This document shows positions 1 through 6,447 of a stretch of DNA of 18,921 nucleotides, piece by piece (positions within the stretch are counted from its first letter, which is position 1; the number at the start of each line of letters is the position of its first letter). Below the pieces are notes generated by a model, which was not told the origin of the DNA, ran no database searches, and saw nothing but the letters and a program-made list of their open reading frames with translations. The position numbers and the translations under genes are program-made. Source of the DNA: SIG78 sp045585955 (GTDB lineage Bacteria > Verrucomicrobiota > Lentisphaeria > Victivallales > Victivallaceae); the NCBI GenBank assembly GCA_045585955.1, contig JAZMZK010000008.1, positions 1-18,921 of the forward strand, given 5' to 3'.

Positions 1-82
1 TTGGAAAAAAGAGTATATTCTTTATCGTTTGTAAGAAAATCAAATTTCTTCCGGACAGACTTAAAAATCATTTTTTATACCT

Positions 83-151
83 TTATTTTTTCTCCGGCAG
101 GATCTCCAGCCAGTAGTCATTGGGCACTATGGTCATAACGAATACATCCCC
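83..151 (-). pseudogene. C-terminal remnant of a second glyoxalase/VOC-family gene
   Basis: Read on the minus strand this stretch encodes about 23 residues, containing VPNDYWLEILPEKK, and ends in TAA at 83-85. It closely resembles the C-terminus of the intact gloA-like gene 1.1 kb away (DPNNYWLEVIPENRY), including the WLE motif that carries the last metal ligand of glyoxalase I. At the DNA level 28 of 35 bases match between 90-124 and 1202-1236. The rest of the domain is missing: upstream, the reading frame runs straight into the 3' end of rhuM in another frame. I infer that a second, tandem VOC gene was truncated when rhuM arrived or by a later deletion. The divergence argues against a recent target-site duplication. 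Confidence 0.7.
90..124. repeat. Imperfect direct repeat flanking rhuM (copy 1; copy 2 at 1202-1236)
   Basis: 28 of 35 bases agree with 1202-1236 in the same orientation, including an uninterrupted 10-base match GCCAGTAGT(C/T)ATTGGG apart from one change. Both copies encode the C-terminal WLE region of VOC proteins on the minus strand. The similarity is best explained by gene paralogy, not by a mobile-element end. Confidence 0.6.
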
Positions 152-152
152 A

Positions 153-1169
153 TTATTGATCTTTTTTGCGGGCAGTGAGTTCTTCTTCAAGCAGTTTCAA
201 CTCCTGCAAGTCTTCCAAATCAGCCTGTCTGGCAGCTTCGGTTTTACGCCGCAGATTGAATACTTCATACCGTTCGCTTACGATTGCTTTCATATCATTG
301 GTGCTGATCGAACCGGTATTATCCAATATTTCAAAACCGTTGAACTCCAACAACTGATTGACATTATTCCGCCAGAAATCCATAGTGAGAGTACGGCGGT
401 TTTTGATCCGCAATTCAGCCGATTCCAAAAAGATCATGACCAGGCGGTTAAGTGAATCTATTTCATCCCGGCTTAAAAAGTTTTTGGCAATGAATATATC
501 CCCTTTGCGGACGACTGACCCCGCCCAACTGGTCGCACCGAAATTTGGCAGTTCGGCTTGGGCACGTTGAATAATGATCTCTGCGGCTGTAAGATGAGTT
601 ACCGCATAAAGCAGTTTATTCTGCGTTTCAGCAAAGAACATCTGGGTTGATTTGTCAGTAGCATCGTAATCACTGCTCAAACTGAATAGTTCCCGAACCT
701 TTTGGTAAAAGCGTTTCTCTGAAGCCCGGATCTCCCGGATGCGTTCCAGCAATTCATCAAAATAATCAGGGCGACCGTCAGGATTTTTCAAACGGTCATC
801 GTCAATGACAAAACCTTTCCGCATAAATTCAACAAGATTGCGGTTCGCCCATTGCCGGAATTGTACGCCCCGTTTGCTCCGCACCCGAAACCCAATGGCA
901 AGGATCATATCAAGCGAGTAATAGGCAATGTTGTAATTTTTGCCATCGGCGGCAGTTGTTAAATAAAACTTAACAACTGAATTTTCTTGCAACTCATTAT
1001 CCTCAAATATATTGGATATATGAGTCGATATATTTGCCTTGGAGGTGGCAAAAAGTTCGGCAAGCTGATTTTGGTTCAGCCAAACGCTGCCGTCTTTAGC
1101 CAATAAAGAAATATTCGCCTTGCCGTCAGCGGTTGAATAAATGATGATTTCTTCTGAACTATTGTCCAT
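153..1169 (-). CDS. rhuM: RhuM-family protein
   Basis: 338 residues, the usual length for RhuM proteins, which are named after a Salmonella pathogenicity island gene and are common in bacterial accessory and defence regions. Their biochemical activity is not established. Family hallmarks are visible: an N-terminal segment WLNQNQLAELFATSKANIS (residues 30-48) that looks like a helix-turn-helix, the FYLTTAADGKNYNIAYYSLD stretch (68-87), AIGFRVRSKRGVQFRQWAN (91-109), and a second half (about 170-310) with TQMFFAETQNKL, WAGSVVRKGDIFIAKNFL and LTMDFWRNN. The C-terminus is a charged helix, probably a coiled coil. It starts 22 bases after the gloA stop on the same strand with only a weak AGAAAG ribosome site, so it is probably co-transcribed with gloA. 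Its stop abuts the VOC remnant. It looks more AT-rich than most neighbours, which fits acquisition by transfer. Confidence 0.88.
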   Translation of the reverse strand: MDNSSEEIIIYSTADGKANISLLAKDGSVWLNQNQLAELFATSKANISTHISNIFEDNELQENSVVKFYLTTAADGKNYNIAYYSLDMILAIGFRVRSKRGVQFRQWANRNLVEFMRKGFVIDDDRLKNPDGRPDYFDELLERIREIRASEKRFYQKVRELFSLSSDYDATDKSTQMFFAETQNKLLYAVTHLTAAEIIIQRAQAELPNFGATSWAGSVVRKGDIFIAKNFLSRDEIDSLNRLVMIFLESAELRIKNRRTLTMDFWRNNVNQLLEFNGFEILDNTGSISTNDMKAIVSERYEVFNLRRKTEAARQADLEDLQELKLLEEELTARKKDQ

Positions 1170-1191
1170 ACTATCGTCTTTCTGAAAATTA

Positions 1192-1566
1192 TCAATACCG
1201 GTTTTCCGGAATGACTTCGAGCCAGTAGTTATTGGGGTCGGTCACGAAATAGATTCCCATTTCGGGGTTTTCGTAGCAAATGCAGCCCATTTCTTTGTGG
1301 CGGGCATGGGCTCCTTCGTAATCATCTACCTTAAAAGCCAAGTGAAATTCGTTGTCGCCGAGGTCGTAAGGTCGATCCATTTCCCGCAACCAGGTAAGTT
1401 CCAGCTGATGACTGCTGTTGCCATCTTCGAGGTAAACGATAATGAAGCTGCCGTCTTTGGCGTTTATACGGCGGACTTCGTGCATATCAAAAGCATCGGA
1501 ATAAAATTTGATGCTCTTATCAAGGTCAAAAACATTCAAATTATTGTGAACCATCCGGAATTTCAT
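1192..1566 (-). CDS. gloA: Glyoxalase I-like VOC metalloenzyme (lactoylglutathione lyase family)
   Basis: 124 residues, slightly shorter than Escherichia coli GloA. Glyoxalase I converts the hemithioacetal of methylglyoxal and a thiol such as glutathione into a lactoyl thioester, detoxifying methylglyoxal made during sugar catabolism. The two beta-alpha-beta-beta-beta repeats are recognisable, and the four expected metal ligands line up: His7 (RMVHNNL), Glu56 (HQLELTW), His75 (NEFHLAF) and Glu117 (YWLEVIP). The start is supported by a strong AGGAGGT ribosome site (complement of 1574-1580) seven bases upstream. It is the first gene of a leftward unit with rhuM, divergent from the redox operon. 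The thiol cofactor cannot be told from sequence, so a related VOC isomerase remains possible. Confidence 0.82.
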   Translation of the reverse strand: MKFRMVHNNLNVFDLDKSIKFYSDAFDMHEVRRINAKDGSFIIVYLEDGNSSHQLELTWLREMDRPYDLGDNEFHLAFKVDDYEGAHARHKEMGCICYENPEMGIYFVTDPNNYWLEVIPENRY

Positions 1567-1606
1567 AGTATCAACCTCCTGTTGTTATTCTTGTTGTTGT
1601 CTGTGT

Positions 1607-1635
1607 AATATATAACACCTTGTAACAAAAAGCAA
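1607..1635 (-). promoter_or_regulatory. Probable sigma-70 promoter of gloA-rhuM
   Basis: On the minus strand, -35 TTGCTT (1635-1630), a 17-base spacer and -10 TATATT (1612-1607) lie about 40 bases upstream of the gloA start. The -10 box matches 5 of 6 consensus bases and the -35 box only 3 of 6. Confidence 0.5.
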
Positions 1636-1715
1636 ACGCCCCGATTAAAAAGAGCTTCTTAAAATTGATTGTGGCAAGTAAGAATGGGTTTCTCCGGATA
1701 TTTCAGATTTTAAAT

Positions 1716-1744
1716 TTGACAAATATTTTCTTACAGGATATATT
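1716..1744 (+). promoter_or_regulatory. Sigma-70 promoter of the redox operon with a dyad over the -35 box
   Basis: Perfect -35 TTGACA (1716-1721), a 17-base spacer and -10 TATATT (1739-1744), giving a start near 1751. The -35 box lies inside the palindrome ATTTGACAAAT (1714-1724). A second, wider inverted repeat, GTAAGAA (1678-1684) and TTCTTAC (1728-1734), spans the same site. Either could be an operator, for instance for the XRE-cupin regulator encoded in this operon. Confidence 0.7.
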
Positions 1745-1789
1745 ATCGTGTAAAATATAGCGTTAAAGAAATTTTTTGCGAGGTTTTTT

Positions 1790-2554
1790 ATGAGTAATAT
1801 TTTAGTTACCGGTGGCGCCCGCGGTATCGGGCGGGGCATTGTTGAAGCGTTGGCAGGCAAAGGTCATAATGTTGGGTTCTGCGGCAGAGCGGCGTTGGAA
1901 AGTGCGGCGGAGTTTTTGAGTGAACTCCGGCAAAATTGCTCCGGCAAATTTGCCTATTACCAGTGCGATGTAGCCGATGTGGCTTCGCACAGCAAACTCT
2001 TAAATGATTTTATTGCCGACTTCGGTACTTTGGATGTGCTGATCAACAATGCCGGAGTGGCTCCGGAAGTCCGTGCCGACTTGCTGGATATGCCCGAAAG
2101 CAGCTTTGACCGGGTTTTGAACATCAATCTCCGGGGCCCATTTTTCTTGAGCCAGCAGGCGGCAAAACTTATGATGCAGGATAAATCTGATAAAACTTTC
2201 AAGTGCATTATCAATACCGGCAGTGTTTCGGCTGATTACGCCAGCATCAACCGGGGCGAATATTGTATTTCCAAAGCGGCAGTGGCTATGGCAACCAAAC
2301 TGTTTGCCGTCCGGCTTGCCGAAGAGAATATTGCGGTCTACGAGCTGCGCCCCGGCGTGATCAAAAGCGATATGACCAGCGTGGTCACTGCCAAATATGA
2401 TAAAATGATTGCCGAAGGTTTGACCTTGCAGCGCCGCTGGGGTATGCCCGAAGATGTGGGCAGAGCCGCCGCAGCTTTGGTGGAAGGAGCCTTTGCTTAC
2501 TCCACCGGGCAGGTGATAAATGTTGATGGCGGCTTGACTGTGGAGCGGTTTTAA
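1790..2554 (+). CDS. Short-chain dehydrogenase/reductase (classical SDR)
   Basis: 254 residues, typical of classical SDRs, which oxidise alcohols or reduce ketones with NAD(P)(H) in the cytoplasm. The cofactor motif TGGARGIG is at residues 7-14, the structural motif NNAG at 86-89, the catalytic-site Asn at 113 (NINLRG), catalytic Ser145, and Tyr158/Lys162 (YCISK). Arg33 after the second beta strand (FCGR) suggests a preference for NADP(H). The C-terminal STGQVINVDGG is the usual substrate-loop end. The closest general type is 3-oxoacyl-ACP reductase/FabG-like, but context points to a pathway-specific dehydrogenase. The start has GAGG (1780-1783) six bases upstream. It is the first gene of a four-gene operon, with a 3-base gap to the flavoprotein. 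The substrate is unknown. Confidence 0.88.
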   Translation: MSNILVTGGARGIGRGIVEALAGKGHNVGFCGRAALESAAEFLSELRQNCSGKFAYYQCDVADVASHSKLLNDFIADFGTLDVLINNAGVAPEVRADLLDMPESSFDRVLNINLRGPFFLSQQAAKLMMQDKSDKTFKCIINTGSVSADYASINRGEYCISKAAVAMATKLFAVRLAEENIAVYELRPGVIKSDMTSVVTAKYDKMIAEGLTLQRRWGMPEDVGRAAAALVEGAFAYSTGQVINVDGGLTVERF

Positions 2555-2557
2555 GTT

Positions 2558-4459
2558 ATGAAAAAGCTCAATACGCTGATCATCGGCAGCGGTGCCGCCG
2601 GTTTGGCTGCGGCGGTACGGCTCAATGCGCTGGGGCAGGGCGATATAGCTATTTATACTGAAGGTCTTGCCATGGGTACTTCGGTAAATACCGGCAGCGA
2701 TAAGCAAACTTACTACAAACTCGGCATGTATGGCAGCGAACCCGACAGTCCGGTGTTGATGGCAAAAGATTTGGCGGCGGGCGGCTCCATGCACGGCGAT
2801 ATTGCCTTGATAGAAGCGGCGGTTTCGGCACAGGGATTTTTTAATCTGGTCAATCTGGGGGTGCCGTTTCCTCACGATGTCATGGGGCAGCACATCGGTT
2901 ACAAAACCGACCACGACCCCAAGCGGCGCGCCACCAGCTGCGGACCCTACACATCCAAAAACATGGTGCAAGCCTTGATCGCCGAAGTTAAAAGGCGCAA
3001 TATCGAAGTCGTTGAAGAGCGTGTGGCAGTAAAACTTTTGACCGATCCGGCAGAAAACCGGGCATTGGGGGCGATTTTTGTCAATACCCAAACCGGTGAG
3101 TTTGAAGTAGTGCAAGCCGAAAATACCGTTTTTGCCGTGGGCGGTCCCGGCGGCTTGTATCAGCAAAGTGTCTACCCCCAAGTCCATACCGGAGCCATCG
3201 GGCTGGCGTTGGAAGTGGGGGCAAAGGCGTACAATTTAGCTGAATCGCAATACGGGCTTGCCTCGCTGAAATTCCGCTGGAATGTTTCAGGCAGCTACAT
3301 GCAAGTCCTGCCCCGGTTCGTTTCCACCAGTTCCGACGGCAGCGACGAGCGGGAGTTTTTGCGGGAATACTTTGATACTGTTGAAGAGATGTATTCGGCG
3401 ATCTTCCTCAAGGGTTATCAATGGCCTTTTGCCGCCGGACATGTGCCGGGGTCGTCGCTTATTGATATATATACATATATAGAAACGGTGGAACGCAAAC
3501 GCAAAGTCTATCTGGACTATCGCAGCGATCCGGCGGATCTGTGCATAGAAAGACTTTCTGCCGAAGCAGCAGAGTATCTGCAACGCTCCAACGCTTTGCA
3601 AAGTTCGCCCATCGAGCGGCTGAAAATGCTCAATGCTCCTGCTATTGAATTATATAAAAACAACCATATAGATCTGGAAAATGAGATGCTGGAGATCGCC
3701 GTCTGCGCCCAACATAACAACGGTGGTCTGGCGGGCAATATCTGGTGGGAGTCGGTCAATATAAAGCACCTTTTCCCGGTGGGCGAAGTCAATGGCACTC
3801 ATGGTGTTACCCGCCCCGGCGGAACCGCCCTCAATTCCGGGCAGGCAGGAGCGATCCGGGCGGCAGAATTTATTGCTGCAAAGTATCAGAGCAATACGGT
3901 CAATGAAGAACACTTCAAAGAAATAAGCAACATCCAGCTGGCAATGCTGGAAAAAGCCTTGCAGACAGCCTGTAAGTTGGATTGGCAGAGCCAGCGGCAG
4001 CTCTTTCAAACCCGCATGAGCCGTGCCGGAGCATTTATCCGCAAAACCGGAACCGTGGTGCAGGCTTTGGACGAAGCATATAAACAGATGAGTGATTTGC
4101 AGAACGATGGTTTGCAAGCTCTTGCTCCAGAGGATCTTGCCGAAACCTTGCGCAACCGCCAGCTTTTGCTTGCCCAGATATATTATCTGGAAGCGATCCT
4201 TATGCAGATCGACCGTATCGGTTCCCGGGGGGGAGCGCTGGTGCTTTCGGACGATGGCGTTTTGATCAACGATAAACTCTCCGACGCATGGCGGATCAAG
4301 CCCGAAGCTGTGGAGTACCGCAATTACATTATGTACAGTTCTATCGGGGCGATGGGCTATCCGGAGATCGGCTTTGAAAAATGCCGCCCGGTACCCGAAA
4401 CTGACGGCTGGTTTGAAACGGTCTGGAAAGAGTTCCGCACGGGGGCGATGTATGACTAA
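2558..4459 (+). CDS. FAD-dependent oxidoreductase of the SdhA/FrdA/L-aspartate oxidase family
   Basis: 633 residues with the full architecture of the family. The FAD Rossmann motif GSGAAGLAAA is at 10-19. The DSPVLMAKDLAAGG stretch (63-76) is like the family's D-S-P-x-L...D-T-L-x-A-G. The capping domain runs to about 370. The active-site region has His386 (QHNNGG) and Arg419 (TRPGGTALNS), matching the substrate-binding His and Arg of fumarate reductase and aspartate oxidase. VGE...THG (408-416) contacts FAD. The helical C-terminal domain contains LRNRQLLLAQIYYLEAIL and SRGG, as in NadB/SdhA. The segment that holds the FAD-linking His in SdhA reads TSVNTGSDKQT, so FAD should be non-covalent. 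No iron-sulfur or membrane subunit is nearby. Translation is probably coupled to the SDR (3-base gap, GGAG inside the SDR end). A soluble desaturase or reductase for an unknown carboxylate-like substrate is likely. Confidence 0.82.
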   Translation: MKKLNTLIIGSGAAGLAAAVRLNALGQGDIAIYTEGLAMGTSVNTGSDKQTYYKLGMYGSEPDSPVLMAKDLAAGGSMHGDIALIEAAVSAQGFFNLVNLGVPFPHDVMGQHIGYKTDHDPKRRATSCGPYTSKNMVQALIAEVKRRNIEVVEERVAVKLLTDPAENRALGAIFVNTQTGEFEVVQAENTVFAVGGPGGLYQQSVYPQVHTGAIGLALEVGAKAYNLAESQYGLASLKFRWNVSGSYMQVLPRFVSTSSDGSDEREFLREYFDTVEEMYSAIFLKGYQWPFAAGHVPGSSLIDIYTYIETVERKRKVYLDYRSDPADLCIERLSAEAAEYLQRSNALQSSPIERLKMLNAPAIELYKNNHIDLENEMLEIAVCAQHNNGGLAGNIWWESVNIKHLFPVGEVNGTHGVTRPGGTALNSGQAGAIRAAEFIAAKYQSNTVNEEHFKEISNIQLAMLEKALQTACKLDWQSQRQLFQTRMSRAGAFIRKTGTVVQALDEAYKQMSDLQNDGLQALAPEDLAETLRNRQLLLAQIYYLEAILMQIDRIGSRGGALVLSDDGVLINDKLSDAWRIKPEAVEYRNYIMYSSIGAMGYPEIGFEKCRPVPETDGWFETVWKEFRTGAMYD

Positions 4460-4991
4460 TTTACAGGAAAAGCGGTGGGATTTTGGCGTATTGCGGCAGC
4501 TTCGGCGGCAGTTTCAGTGGAGCATAGCTGATTTAAGCGAACGCTCCGGGGTATCCGCCAGCGTTATAAGCAAGCTGGAACGGAACTGGAACAAGGCAGA
4601 ATTGGAAACGCTCTACAAGCTTGCCCAGGCTTTTTCCATGAATTTATCGGACTTGCTGGCGTTGGCGGAAAAACGCACCGCCCAGCAGGTCGTTGAACAG
4701 GATTACTGCAACGATGGTTTTACCTTCCGGCGGGTAAGTTACGGCAATATCCGCTGTATGACCGCCACCGCTGCCGCCGGAGCCAGACTTTGTACGCCCA
4801 ATGTGCACCGGGAAGATTCAGAAATGTGCTGGGTTCAGGAAGGAGTAGTGGAAATTTCTGTTGCTGAACAAAAGTACAAGCTGGAACCGGGCATGTCATT
4901 GCAGTTCGACGCTTTGCTCGACCACGAATATAATGTTTTGGAAGATTGCAAACTTATTATAACTCATATAAAAAAGAATAAAAGGTTTTGA
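4452..4991 (+). CDS. XRE-family transcriptional regulator with C-terminal cupin domain
   Basis: 179 residues. An HTH-XRE domain occupies about 11-68 (LRQLRRQF, LSERSGVSASVISKLERN, LYKLAQAF) and a cupin-2 barrel about 95-175 (His119 and Glu124 on the first cupin motif, GMSLQFD then His158 on the second). In this regulator type the cupin usually binds a small metabolite that alters DNA binding. I chose the ATG at 4452, overlapping the flavoprotein stop by 8 bases, because the protein then begins directly at the HTH. The upstream in-frame ATG at 4374 would add 26 residues with no family likeness, encoded entirely inside the flavoprotein gene. A G-rich tract at 4441-4445 could act as ribosome site. 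Its position inside the operon suggests it senses the pathway's substrate or product and autoregulates. Confidence 0.85.
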   Translation: MTNLQEKRWDFGVLRQLRRQFQWSIADLSERSGVSASVISKLERNWNKAELETLYKLAQAFSMNLSDLLALAEKRTAQQVVEQDYCNDGFTFRRVSYGNIRCMTATAAAGARLCTPNVHREDSEMCWVQEGVVEISVAEQKYKLEPGMSLQFDALLDHEYNVLEDCKLIITHIKKNKRF

Positions 4992-4994
4992 TAT

Positions 4995-6419
4995 ATGGCT
5001 AATGAATACCGGAAAGTTGCTGAATTTGCCACCTTGCAGGAGTTTCAGCAATATTTAAGCGAAGAAAAAATCAACATCGGTTTTGCCGACGGCACCCAGG
5101 CTATGAAGCAAACCACCACTCTTTACGGCAAAACGCTGGACAACCGCTGGGCGATTTTGCCCATGGAAGGCTGGGATTGCGATGCTGCGGGCGTACCTAC
5201 TGAATATACTTTGCGCCGTTGGAAAAACTTTGCTGCCAGCGGTGCCGCGTTGATCGCCGGGGTGGAAGCTGCTGCTGTTATGCATGAAGGACGCAGTAAT
5301 CCCCGGCAGCTGATGGTCAGCGAAAAATCGTTGCCGGTGTTGGCAGATTCAGTAAAAGAAATGCGTAAGATCCGAAAAGATCTGTATGGTTCTGACGCCG
5401 TTATCGGTTTGCAGCTCACTCACTCCGGAAGATACGCCCACCCCAACGAAGATGCCAAGCTGGAAAGCCGCACTGCTTATTCTCACCCGCTGTTGGATAA
5501 AAAATTCAACAACACATCTGCCAATGTGGTAACCGATGGCGAGATCGCCGGGATCGTGGAAAACTTTGTCAATGCGGCTAAAATGGCACAGTCTGCCGGT
5601 TATGACTTTGTGGATATAAAGCAGGCACACGGTTATCTGGGGCACGAGTTTTTAAGTGCCGTTGACCGCCCCGGAGCATACGGCGGAAGTTTTGAAAACC
5701 GCACCCGCTTTTTCCGGGAGATCGTGGAAGGCATCAAACGGGATTGTCCCGGTCTGGGGCTGGGCTGCCGCTTGAGTATTTTTGATATATTGCCCTTTAT
5801 CAAAGGCGAAGACAAAGTGGGTAAACCCATGGCAGAACCGGGCAGCGAATATGCCAAATACGCCTTTGGTGCCGCACCCGACGGTATGAATATGGATGAA
5901 GATCTGACCGAAGTCGTTGAATTCACCCGCCTGCTTAAACAATACAATTTTGAGCTTATAGTGGGCACTATCGGCAGCCCTTACTACAATGTGCACATGC
6001 AGCGGCCCGCCTGGTACGCCGTTGCCGACGGCTATCTGATGCCGGAAAATCCCCTTTACAATGTATCGAGGCACATTGCGGCAGCCAAACGCCTGAAAGA
6101 GCTTTGCCCGGAAATAAAATTAACAGCTTCCGGCCTGACCGCTTTGCAGGAATATTTGCCGGCGGCGGCAGAGTATATTGTGGAAAATAATTACGCTGAT
6201 TTTGCCGGTATCGGCAGAATGGTCTTATCTTACCCGCAAATGCCCGCTGACGCTCTGGCTGGCAAAGTATTGGATCGCCGCCGCATCTGCCGGACTTTCG
6301 GCGAATGTACCAACGGGCCCCGTCACGGCATGATCTCCGGCTGTTTCCCGCTGGACGAGTTTTACAAAAAAATGCCCCAGGCAGCCAAACTGCGTGAACT
6401 GAAAAAAAGCAGCAGGTAA
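4995..6419 (+). CDS. Old Yellow Enzyme-type NADH:flavin oxidoreductase (FMN TIM barrel)
   Basis: 474 residues. Family motifs in order: FMN-contacting LQLTHSGR (139-146), active-site QAHGYLGHEFLS (210-221), YGGSFENRTRF (229-239), CRLSIFD (258-264) and phosphate-binding GIGRMVLSYP (405-414). Such enzymes reduce activated C=C bonds (2,4-dienoyl-CoA reductase, BaiCD/BaiH and ene-reductases are relatives). The protein stops after the barrel and a short tail, lacking the FAD and NAD domains of the ~670-residue dienoyl-CoA reductase class, yet keeps Cys432, Cys438 and Cys450 where that class has a 4Fe-4S site. The second Cys position is Phe435. AAAGG at 4981-4985 precedes the start by 9 bases, and the gap after the regulator is 3 bases. 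It ends tail-to-tail with the AraC gene (28-base gap). The substrate is unknown. Confidence 0.88.
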   Translation: MANEYRKVAEFATLQEFQQYLSEEKINIGFADGTQAMKQTTTLYGKTLDNRWAILPMEGWDCDAAGVPTEYTLRRWKNFAASGAALIAGVEAAAVMHEGRSNPRQLMVSEKSLPVLADSVKEMRKIRKDLYGSDAVIGLQLTHSGRYAHPNEDAKLESRTAYSHPLLDKKFNNTSANVVTDGEIAGIVENFVNAAKMAQSAGYDFVDIKQAHGYLGHEFLSAVDRPGAYGGSFENRTRFFREIVEGIKRDCPGLGLGCRLSIFDILPFIKGEDKVGKPMAEPGSEYAKYAFGAAPDGMNMDEDLTEVVEFTRLLKQYNFELIVGTIGSPYYNVHMQRPAWYAVADGYLMPENPLYNVSRHIAAAKRLKELCPEIKLTASGLTALQEYLPAAAEYIVENNYADFAGIGRMVLSYPQMPADALAGKVLDRRRICRTFGECTNGPRHGMISGCFPLDEFYKKMPQAAKLRELKKSSR

Positions 6420-6447
6420 CCGCTTGCGACGAGCCGGAGCCATGGCA

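Noticed and set aside
7..22. Small AAAGA/TCTTT hairpin at the left edge as terminator of the gloA-rhuM unit
   Set aside because: Only five A/T-rich pairs; too weak to call.
90..1236. rhuM plus flanking repeats as a transposable element
   Set aside because: The repeats are imperfect, coding and explained by VOC paralogy. There is no transposase, no terminal inverted repeat and no clean target-site duplication.
4374..4451. 26-codon N-terminal extension of the XRE-cupin gene
   Set aside because: It lies wholly within the flavoprotein gene in another frame and does not resemble the family; the ATG at 4452 begins directly before the HTH domain.
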